Source: an uncultured Veillonella sp. (GTDB lineage: Bacteria; Bacillota; Negativicutes; Veillonellales; Veillonellaceae). Taken from it: DNA of 5,570 bases. Below are positions 1 to 4,640 of this stretch, in pieces. Below the pieces are notes generated by a model. That model made no database searches and was not told the DNA's origin. It saw only the letters and a list, made by a program, of their open reading frames with translations. Every line of letters begins with the position of its first letter. Position 1 is the first letter of the stretch. The translations under genes were made by a program, and so were the position numbers. The DNA lies in contig CAJZEE010000104.1 in NCBI GenBank assembly GCA_915066865.1, positions 1-5,570 of the forward strand, written 5' to 3'.

Positions 1-2
1 GC

Positions 3-134
3 CGATCTCTAAATGAGTATGAAAAAAGAGGCTGGTTTTTGATGCGTATTTTCTCATCATTATTTATCTTAGCTGTATTAGTATTTGTTTTAATATTTAT
101 ATTTATGGAGTATATTTATGGGATATATATCTAG
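3..134 (+). CDS. Unidentified hydrophobic reading frame at window edge, 5'-truncated or small membrane protein
   Basis: Frame 3 is open from the window edge to a TAG at 132-134. It encodes a short polar stretch (residues like NEYEKRGW) followed by about 20 almost purely hydrophobic residues rich in L, I, V and F, then an aromatic tail ending in GIYI. This would be a single membrane helix at a C-terminus if the gene began upstream. Alternatively, an ATG at 42 with an AAGAGG about ten bases before it could start a 30-residue hydrophobic peptide. The other two frames close early, at 10-12 and 14-16, so an upstream gene could instead end there. I do not recognise the product and assign no function. 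AT-rich DNA can produce hydrophobic frames by chance, so the call is weak. Confidence 0.35.
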   Translation, partial: RSLNEYEKRGWFLMRIFSSLFILAVLVFVLIFIFMEYIYGIYI

Positions 135-190
135 AACTAGATTTATTGCTTTCAATAGCTTTTGGTCAAACAATTATATATTTTGAAAGA
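135..190. other. AT-rich intergenic spacer with weak inverted repeats, no clear terminator
   Basis: This stretch separates the edge ORF from the glyQS promoter. It holds a short inverted repeat at 130-141 (TCTAG, AA, CTAGA) and a weak 5-bp hairpin at 144-157 (TATTG, CTTT, CAATA) followed by GCTTTT. The second could act as a poor terminator, but the stem is A/T-rich and the T run is only four bases. I see no gene here. Confidence 0.4.
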
Positions 191-220
191 TTGACATTCT
201 TCCCTCTGTATTGCTACAAT
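191..220 (+). promoter_or_regulatory. Promoter of the glyQS operon (T-box leader)
   Basis: A perfect -35 box TTGACA (191-196) is followed by an 18-base spacer and a -10 box TACAAT (215-220), one mismatch from consensus. This puts the transcript start near 227, just before the base of T-box stem I at about 235. A second hexamer, TATAAT at 227-232, is a perfect -10 but has no -35 at the right distance, and its start near 239 would remove the base of stem I. It is therefore the weaker choice. Confidence 0.8.
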
Positions 221-226
221 ATTGTG

Positions 227-437
227 TATAATATATGCGATGAAGCAGAGTAGTAAACCTCTCTAGCGAGTGAGGATGGTGTAAGCTCACATTTGGTTGA
301 AGGCGCTGTAGAGCATTGGCAGGAACGCAGATATCTGTTAGTAAAGGCCAACATAGAAAAAAGAGGGCGCAAGCCAAATAGGGTGGAACCGCGGGTATAC
401 TCGTCCCTGTAACGTTTTTCGTTACAGGGACTTTTTT
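227..437 (+). promoter_or_regulatory. Glycine T-box riboswitch controlling glyQS
   Basis: This transcribed leader senses uncharged tRNA-Gly and decides between termination and read-through into glyQS. Stem I closes with ATGC (235-238) against GCAT (313-316), above which lies a GA-rich kink-turn (239-245 and 309-312). The specifier loop shows the S-turn pair AGTA (252-255) opposite GAA (299-301), followed by the specifier codon GGC at 302-304 (Gly, read by anticodon GCC) and a purine. AACC/GGTT (256-259, 295-298) and GTGAG/CTCAC (270-274, 286-290) build the upper stem. A second stem lies at 316-351. The T-box core AGGGTGGAACCGCG spans 380-393. Its bulge TGGA (384-387) complements UCCA, the 3' end expected for tRNA-Gly with a U discriminator. 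The antiterminator pairs 380-383 with 405-408, which competes with the terminator. Motif matches and the downstream genes agree on glycine. That T-boxes work this way is established; its activity here is inferred. Confidence 0.96.
403..437 (+). terminator. T-box-controlled intrinsic terminator before glyQ
   Basis: A perfect 12-bp stem (GTCCCTGTAACG at 403-414 with its complement at 420-431) encloses a TTTTT loop and is followed by six T residues. The 5' arm shares CCCT (405-408) with the antiterminator, so the two structures exclude each other. This is the off state when tRNA-Gly is charged. Confidence 0.95.
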
Positions 438-479
438 GTTTGTAACGAAATGGTTGATTTTATGTCGGTTGTGTAAAGT

Positions 480-484
480 GGAGG
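480..484 (+). promoter_or_regulatory. Ribosome binding site that fixes the glyQ start
   Basis: GGAGG lies five bases before ATG 490. The frame stays open upstream to a TTG at 436, but that codon lies in the T run of the terminator and has no ribosome binding site, so the ATG is the start. Confidence 0.9.
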
Positions 485-489
485 CAGCA

Positions 490-1365
490 ATGACATTTCA
501 AGAGATTATTTTAAATCTACAAAAATTCTGGAGCGATCAAGGTTGTATCGTTCAAAATCCATATGACATCGAAAAGGGCGCAGGCACAATGAACCCTGCT
601 ACATTCTTGCATGCTATTGGTCCTGAACCATGGGCTGTATGTTATGTAGAGCCTTCTCGTCGTCCAGCAGACGGTCGTTATGGTGATAACCCTAACCGTT
701 TGTTCCAACATCATCAATTCCAAGTTATTGTGAAACCATCTCCAGATAACATCCAAGAATTGTACTTACAATCTTTAGCAACACTTGGTATTCATGCGGA
801 AGATCACGATATCCGTTTCGTAGAGGATAACTGGGAATCTCCAACATTGGGCGCTTGGGGCCTTGGTTGGGAAGTATGGCTCGACGGTATGGAAGTAACA
901 CAGTTCACATATTTCCAACAAGTTGGTTCCATCGACTGTAAACCAGTTTCCGTAGAAATTACATACGGTTTAGAACGTTTGGCTATGTACATTCAAGGTG
1001 TAGAAAACGTATATGACCTTAAATGGAATGAAAATGTTACATATGGTGACGTTTGGCATGCCAACGAAGTTGAACAATCCGTATATAACTTTGAATTAGC
1101 AGATACAGATATGCTTTTCAAATTGTTTGATATGTACGAAGCAGAAGCAAAACGCGTTTGTGCAGCTGGTTATGTATTACCAGCTTACGACTATGTATTG
1201 AAATGTTCCCACACATTCAACTTGCTTGATTCCCGTGGCGCTATTTCCATCAGCGAACGTACTGCTTTCATCGGCCGCGTACGTGCATTGGCTCGTATTT
1301 GTGCACAACAATACCTTGCTAAACGCGAAGAGTTAGGTTTCCCACTTTTGAAAGGAGATAAATAA
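490..1365 (+). CDS. glyQ: Glycyl-tRNA synthetase alpha subunit
   Basis: GlyQ is the catalytic subunit of the bacterial alpha2-beta2 glycyl-tRNA synthetase (EC 6.1.1.14). It activates glycine with ATP and, with GlyS, transfers it to tRNA-Gly in the cytoplasm. The 291-residue product has the usual family length and is a class II synthetase core. Near the N-terminus are QNPYDIEKGAGTMNP (22-36) and the motif-2 region VEPSRRPADGRYGDNPNR (53-70), with the paired arginines that contact ATP. A conserved block EDNWESPTLGAWGLGWEVW covers 112-130, followed by GMEVTQFTYFQQVG (133-146). Motif 3 is EITYGLERLAMY (156-167), with the conserved arginine. The ATG at 490 has a GGAGG five bases upstream, and the protein then begins MTFQEII as in homologues. 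The gene sits directly after the glycine T-box and one base before glyS, so both are made from one tRNA-responsive transcript. Nothing is truncated. Confidence 0.98.
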   Translation: MTFQEIILNLQKFWSDQGCIVQNPYDIEKGAGTMNPATFLHAIGPEPWAVCYVEPSRRPADGRYGDNPNRLFQHHQFQVIVKPSPDNIQELYLQSLATLGIHAEDHDIRFVEDNWESPTLGAWGLGWEVWLDGMEVTQFTYFQQVGSIDCKPVSVEITYGLERLAMYIQGVENVYDLKWNENVTYGDVWHANEVEQSVYNFELADTDMLFKLFDMYEAEAKRVCAAGYVLPAYDYVLKCSHTFNLLDSRGAISISERTAFIGRVRALARICAQQYLAKREELGFPLLKGDK

Positions 1366-1366
1366 G

Positions 1367-3418
1367 ATGGCAACAGATTTATTATTTGAAATCGGTGCAG
1401 AAGAAATTCCTGCCGGCTTTATGCCAAATATCTTAGGTCAATTGAAACAATTGGCTGAAACAAAATTAAATGATGCCCATCTTCCTTTTGAAAGCATCGC
1501 AACATACGGCACACCACGTCGTTTGGCTCTTATCGTGAAAGGTCTTGCTGACACATCTGCTGAAATCAGTGAACGTCATAAAGGTCCTTCTGCGTCTATC
1601 GCATATGATGCTGACGGTAATGCCACAAAAGCAGCTATCGGCTTTGCTCGTGGTAAAGGTCTTGATGTAGCGGATCTCGTTGTAGAAGACGGCTATATTT
1701 ACGCTGAAACTAAAACTGCAGGGGTTCCTGCAAAAGATATCGTCACAGATATGTTACCTCAATTGATTACAGGTCTTAACTTCCCTAAATCCATGCATTG
1801 GGGTAATTTAGATGCTAAGTTCGTACGTCCTGTACGTTGGTTTGTAGCATTACTTGATGAAGAAGTAATTCCTGTAGAATTTGCTACTGTTAAATCTGGT
1901 AATGTAACACGTGGTCATCGATTCTTAGGTGCTGATGAAATCACTATCAAAAATGCAGCATCCTATGTAGACACATTAAAAGAAAACTTTGTTATGGTTG
2001 ATCAAGACGCACGTCGAGAATTGATTTCCAAACAATTACATGACATGGCAGCTTCTAAAAATGCATCCATCGTTTGGGATGATGATTTGTTAGAAGAAAT
2101 CAACTATCTTGTTGAATGGCCTACAGCATTGTGTGGTGGCTTTGAAGAGTCCTACTTGGCACTTCCAGATGCAGCTATCATTACACCTATGAAAGACCAT
2201 CAACGTTACTTCCCATTGGTTGACCAAGAGGGCAAATTATTGCCAATGTTCTTAACAGTTCGTAACGGCTCCGATTATTCCATCGAAGTAGTTCAAGCTG
2301 GTAATGAACGTGTATTGCGCGCTCGTCTTGATGATGCTAAATTCTTCTTCAATGAAGACCGCAAGAAACCTCTTATCGACCGTCAAGATGGTTTGACTAA
2401 AATCGTATTCCAAGAAGGTCTTGGTAACTTAGCGGATAAAACTGAACGTTTGCTTAAATTGGGCCGTGTATTTGGTGAAGAATGTGGCTTGCACGAAGAT
2501 GCAGCTGTTGTGTTAGAACGCGCTACAGAGCTTGCTAAAACTGACCTTACAACAGGTATGGTTACAGAGTTCACTGAATTACAAGGTGTAATGGGTAAAG
2601 AATATGCTTTACTTGATGGTGAATCTGAAGAGGTAGCAGAAGCTATTTTCGAACAATATTTACCACGTTTTGCAGGTGATGTATTGCCTCAAACTGAAGC
2701 AGGTAAAGTATTGTCCATCATCGATAAAGTAGATAACATCGTTGCTACTTTCAGCCGTGGTTTAATCCCTACAGGCTCTCAAGATCCATATGCATTGCGT
2801 CGTCAAACAATTGGTATATTGAACATCTTACTTGGTAGCGAATGGAATATCAGCTTGCGTCCAATCTTCAAAGCATCTATGGAATTGCTTAATGTACCAG
2901 CTGAAAAACAAGACGAATTGCTTGACCAAGTAGAAGAGTTCTTCACGCTTCGTTTGAAAAATATCTTCCTTGATCGCGAAGTTCCTCATCATGTAATTGA
3001 CTTATTGTTATCTAACAACGAATTGTCCGTTGCTGATGCTGAAGGTCTTGTAAATGCATTGTTAGCTAACCGCATCGATGAAAACGTTGAACTTGTTCAA
3101 GCTTATACTCGTATGTACAATCTTGTAAAAGATGTGGAATATACTGGTGTTAATAGCGATTTGTTGAAAGAAGATGCTGAAAAAGCATTGTTTGAAGCTG
3201 CTACTAAAGCATCTGAAGCGAGTAGTGCTGCTTGGGAAGCTGGCGATTATGATGCAGTCGTGGCTGTTCCAGCTACTTTAGTTCCAGCCATCAACAAATT
3301 CTTTGAAGATGTAATGGTTATGGATAAAGATGAAGCTATTAAAGCTAACCGTTTACAACTCGTTCGTTTAGCATACAGTGTAATGGCTATTATTGGTGAT
3401 ATTAGCGCATTAAAATAA
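1367..3418 (+). CDS. glyS: Glycyl-tRNA synthetase beta subunit
   Basis: GlyS is the large subunit of the heterotetrameric GlyRS. It recognises tRNA-Gly and is required, with GlyQ, for aminoacylation. The 683-residue length is normal for the family. The N-terminus carries the family block LLFEIGAEEIPAGF (5-18) and YGTPRRLAL (47-55). The central region contains LGNLADKTERL (352-362) and the long block TDLTTGMVTEFTELQGVMG (392-410), followed by YALLDGE, in the HD-like domain of the family. DPYALRR is at 473-479. The C-terminal part from about residue 560 resembles the DALR-type anticodon-binding domain, with AYTRMYNLVKD at 579-589. The start ATG is one base after the glyQ stop. Its ribosome binding site AAAGGAGA (1351-1358) lies inside the end of glyQ, which suggests coupled translation and matched subunit amounts. 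Expression depends on the upstream T-box, and a terminator follows about 45 bases after the stop. No frameshift or missing motif was seen. Confidence 0.98.
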   Translation: MATDLLFEIGAEEIPAGFMPNILGQLKQLAETKLNDAHLPFESIATYGTPRRLALIVKGLADTSAEISERHKGPSASIAYDADGNATKAAIGFARGKGLDVADLVVEDGYIYAETKTAGVPAKDIVTDMLPQLITGLNFPKSMHWGNLDAKFVRPVRWFVALLDEEVIPVEFATVKSGNVTRGHRFLGADEITIKNAASYVDTLKENFVMVDQDARRELISKQLHDMAASKNASIVWDDDLLEEINYLVEWPTALCGGFEESYLALPDAAIITPMKDHQRYFPLVDQEGKLLPMFLTVRNGSDYSIEVVQAGNERVLRARLDDAKFFFNEDRKKPLIDRQDGLTKIVFQEGLGNLADKTERLLKLGRVFGEECGLHEDAAVVLERATELAKTDLTTGMVTEFTELQGVMGKEYALLDGESEEVAEAIFEQYLPRFAGDVLPQTEAGKVLSIIDKVDNIVATFSRGLIPTGSQDPYALRRQTIGILNILLGSEWNISLRPIFKASMELLNVPAEKQDELLDQVEEFFTLRLKNIFLDREVPHHVIDLLLSNNELSVADAEGLVNALLANRIDENVELVQAYTRMYNLVKDVEYTGVNSDLLKEDAEKALFEAATKASEASSAAWEAGDYDAVVAVPATLVPAINKFFEDVMVMDKDEAIKANRLQLVRLAYSVMAIIGDISALK

Positions 3419-3462
3419 CATATTTTAGTAAAAGTTAAATTTTTTACAATGATATACAGGAG

Positions 3463-3490
3463 AAGAGGTACCGTGCGTACCTCTTTTTTT
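3463..3490 (+). terminator. Intrinsic terminator of the glyQS operon
   Basis: An 8-bp stem AGAGGTAC (3464-3471) with GTACCTCT (3477-3484), extendable by A3463-T3485, encloses the loop CGTGC and runs into a T tract ending at 3490. It separates the synthetase operon from the MarR gene, which therefore needs its own promoter. Confidence 0.92.
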
Positions 3491-3526
3491 GCTTTTACGA
3501 AGAATATGCAAATTTTATGCAGGATT

Positions 3527-3555
3527 TTTAGAGACTATGGAGAATACTTTATAAT
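3527..3555 (+). promoter_or_regulatory. Probable promoter of the marR-family gene
   Basis: A perfect TATAAT (3550-3555) lies 17 bases after TTTAGA (3527-3532), which matches the -35 consensus at four of six positions. The predicted start is near 3562, which leaves a short leader of about 18 bases. It follows directly after the glyQS terminator. Confidence 0.65.
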
Positions 3556-3569
3556 ATACAAAGTTGTAT
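3556..3569. promoter_or_regulatory. Candidate MarR operator (14-bp palindrome)
   Basis: ATACAA, AG, TTGTAT is a perfect inverted repeat with a two-base spacer, immediately after the -10 box and centred on the predicted transcription start. MarR-family dimers commonly bind palindromes of about this size overlapping their own promoter and repress it. The palindrome is seen directly; binding by the downstream regulator is inferred from position. Confidence 0.55.
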
Positions 3570-3579
3570 GAGGAGATAG

Positions 3580-3972
3580 ATGATTATGAATCATGATGAA
3601 TTATATAAAGCCTTATGTAAGGTGCCAAGCGGCAAAGAAAAGTCTCGTGATAGAATTATTATTGAATTATATATGCGTTCTCAAGGAGCATCACAGAAGC
3701 AGTTAGTAGATGCTCTAAATATGCGTCCCGCTACTGTGTCGGAGCAGACAGATATTCTCATTGAATTGGGATATGTTACAAAACATATTGATTATATGGA
3801 CAAACGTATATCTGTGGTTACTTTAACAGATGAGGGGAAACGGTTAGGCAAAACTCTTCTACATACATATAACGAATTTCTTAATGTAATGTTTTCTGAT
3901 TTATCGGATGAAGAACAGGAGAATTTATACTGCTTATTAGGTAAGTTAAAACGACCAATTATACGTAAATAA
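3580..3972 (+). CDS. MarR-family winged-helix transcriptional regulator
   Basis: This is a predicted cytoplasmic DNA-binding repressor or activator that acts as a dimer. The 130-residue protein is slightly short for the family (about 140-150) because its N-terminal helix is short. The recognition region is at 38-66 (SQKQLVDALNMRPATVSEQ onward, ending LGYVTK). The wing follows at 71-83, DYMDKRISVVTLT, with the MarR-like D-x-x-DKR-x-x-x-x-LT-x-x-G pattern. The C-terminal helices (about 88-128) would form the dimer interface. No ligand or metal site can be read from the sequence. Two starts are possible. ATG 3580 is only four bases after GGAG (3572-3575), whereas ATG 3586 is ten bases after it and would give 128 residues (MNHDELYK). 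The gene stands alone between housekeeping operons, has no divergent partner, and uses more ATA and AGA codons than its neighbours. A palindrome at its promoter suggests autoregulation. Its other targets are unknown, and I assign no specific subfamily. Confidence 0.88.
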   Translation: MIMNHDELYKALCKVPSGKEKSRDRIIIELYMRSQGASQKQLVDALNMRPATVSEQTDILIELGYVTKHIDYMDKRISVVTLTDEGKRLGKTLLHTYNEFLNVMFSDLSDEEQENLYCLLGKLKRPIIRK

Positions 3973-3982
3973 TACGTAAATA
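3961..3982. repeat. Perfect 11-bp tandem duplication across the marR stop codon
   Basis: ATACGTAAATA occurs twice in direct succession (3961-3971 and 3972-3982). The gene's TAA (3970-3972) is formed at the junction. With a single copy the frame would read on for Tyr-Leu-Asp-Tyr and stop at the next TAA, so the duplication trims four residues. Confidence 0.9.
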
Positions 3983-4012
3983 TTTGGATTATTAAAATAA
4001 TATAGAAAATAC
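3983..4012. other. AT-only inverted repeat between marR and the rplS promoter
   Basis: ATTATT, AA, AATAAT (3988-4001) is a perfect 14-base inverted repeat of A and T only. It lacks a GC stem and a following T run, so it is not a convincing terminator. No clear terminator for the MarR gene is visible, so some of its transcripts may read into rplS. Confidence 0.4.
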
Positions 4013-4042
4013 TTGCTAACAGTACGTGATTTATGATACTAT
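4013..4042 (+). promoter_or_regulatory. Probable promoter of rplS (extended -10)
   Basis: TTGCTA (4013-4018) and TACTAT (4037-4042) are separated by 18 bases, and TG at 4034-4035 one base before the -10 makes it an extended -10 type. The start would be near 4049, giving a leader of about 66 bases before rplS. Confidence 0.65.
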
Positions 4043-4057
4043 ATTGCTGTTAATTTG

Positions 4058-4097
4058 AGACAGTCCGCTGCCTATAAGGTGTAGGTATTGAATGTCT
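4058..4097 (+). promoter_or_regulatory. Candidate structured leader of rplS (possible L19 autoregulatory leader)
   Basis: The leader can fold into one hairpin. The outer helix is AGACA (4058-4062) with TGTCT (4093-4097). After an asymmetric internal loop, the inner helix TGCCTATA (4069-4076) pairs with TGTAGGTA (4080-4087), with G-U wobbles, around a three-base AGG loop. It ends seven bases before the AGGAGG of rplS, where a bound protein could block ribosomes. An L19 leader family is known in Firmicutes; membership here is inferred from position and foldability only. Confidence 0.5.
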
Positions 4098-4114
4098 GCA
4101 AACAGGAGGAAACA

Positions 4115-4456
4115 ATGAACATTATTAACGTACTTGAACAAGAACAACTTCGTACAGACATCCCTACTTTCCGCGCTGGTGACACAGTTCGCGTACACGT
4201 AAAAGTAGTGGAAGGTACTCGTGAACGTATCCAAGTATTCGAAGGTTTGGTAATCAAACGTCAAAACGGTGGCGTACGTGAAACTTTTACAGTTCGTCGT
4301 ATTGCATCCGGTGTAGGTGTAGAACGTACATTCCCGCTTCACAGCCCACGTTTAGCTAAAATCGAAGTTATGCGCCGTGGTGTTGTTCGTCGTGCTAAAT
4401 TGTACTACTTACGTAACCTTACTGGTAAAGCTGCTCGTATTCGCGAAAAACGCTAA
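4115..4456 (+). CDS. rplS: 50S ribosomal protein L19 (bL19)
   Basis: bL19 is a large-subunit ribosomal protein located at the 30S-50S interface. The 113-residue product has the normal length and shows the family signature almost throughout: FRAGDTVRVHVKVVEG (19-34), RERIQVFEGLVI (36-47), TFTVRRIASGVGVERTFPLH (57-76) and RRGVVRRAKLYYLRNLTGKA at the C-terminal end. It is strongly basic, as expected for an rRNA-binding protein. ATG 4115 lies five bases after a perfect AGGAGG (4104-4109) and yields MNIINVLEQEQ, the usual family start. A TTG at 4088 in the same frame would add nine unlikely residues and falls in the leader hairpin. The gene has its own promoter and a strong terminator, so it can be a single-gene transcript. 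The downstream rbgA product acts on the same ribosomal subunit. Confidence 0.98.
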   Translation: MNIINVLEQEQLRTDIPTFRAGDTVRVHVKVVEGTRERIQVFEGLVIKRQNGGVRETFTVRRIASGVGVERTFPLHSPRLAKIEVMRRGVVRRAKLYYLRNLTGKAARIREKR

Positions 4457-4461
4457 TGTTC

Positions 4462-4494
4462 ATAAAAGGCTGCCGTTGGCAGCCTTTTATTTTT
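4462..4494 (+). terminator. Strong intrinsic terminator after rplS
   Basis: A perfect stem AAAAGGCTGCC (4464-4474) with GGCAGCCTTTT (4478-4488), extendable by two A-T pairs on the outside, encloses the loop GTT and is followed by TTTTT. The A run on the 5' side means it could also stop transcripts coming from the other strand. Confidence 0.96.
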
Positions 4495-4546
4495 GCTAAA
4501 ATTAGATATGAATAGTTCTATTTTATTATTCTATGAATTAAAGAGT

Positions 4547-4552
4547 TATAAT
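4547..4552 (+). promoter_or_regulatory. Possible -10 box for rbgA
   Basis: A perfect TATAAT lies about 90 bases before the rbgA start, after the rplS terminator. The -35 position (around 4523-4530, TTATTATT) matches consensus poorly. A second candidate, TATACT at 4589-4594, also lacks a good -35. A promoter is expected somewhere in this gap because of the terminator upstream, but the exact site is uncertain. Confidence 0.4.
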
Positions 4553-4589
4553 AGATGAATATAGAGCTGTAAAAAGATAAATATAAAAT

Positions 4590-4613
4590 ATACTAAGTAT
4601 CTCTATGAGATGT
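4590..4613 (+). other. Two overlapping inverted repeats in the rbgA leader
   Basis: ATACT, A, AGTAT (4590-4600) and ATCTC, TAT, GAGAT (4599-4611) are both perfect 5-bp inverted repeats, and they share bases 4599-4600, so in RNA they could not both form fully. The second can be extended by wobble pairs to 4597-4613. Neither is followed by a T run. They lie 16 bases or more before the AAAGGA ribosome binding site (4629-4634). A function is not shown, and chance in AT-rich DNA is likely. Confidence 0.35.
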
Positions 4614-4640
4614 ATATAAAGTATGTAGAAAGGATATAAA

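Noticed and set aside
227..232. Perfect TATAAT as the main glyQS promoter
   Set aside because: It has no -35 box at 16-18 bases, and a start near 239 would remove the base of T-box stem I. TTGACA-N18-TACAAT just upstream fits better.
299..301. GAA (Glu) as the T-box specifier codon
   Set aside because: These bases form the S-turn opposite AGTA. The specifier position is the next triplet, GGC, and the downstream genes encode GlyRS.
174..377. Minus-strand ORF of 67 codons across the T-box
   Set aside because: It is the complement of a structured RNA leader and shows no recognisable protein motif or ribosome binding site.
436..489. N-terminal extension of glyQ from TTG 436
   Set aside because: The TTG lies in the T run of the T-box terminator, has no ribosome binding site, and the added 18 residues do not resemble GlyQ. 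ATG 490 has GGAGG at a good distance.
4088..4114. N-terminal extension of rplS from TTG 4088
   Set aside because: It overlaps the leader hairpin and the ribosome binding site itself. ATG 4115 gives the standard L19 start.
4031..4342. Minus-strand ORF of 103 codons opposite rplS
   Set aside because: It is antisense to a highly conserved ribosomal protein gene and its promoter, with low-complexity content typical of a shadow frame.
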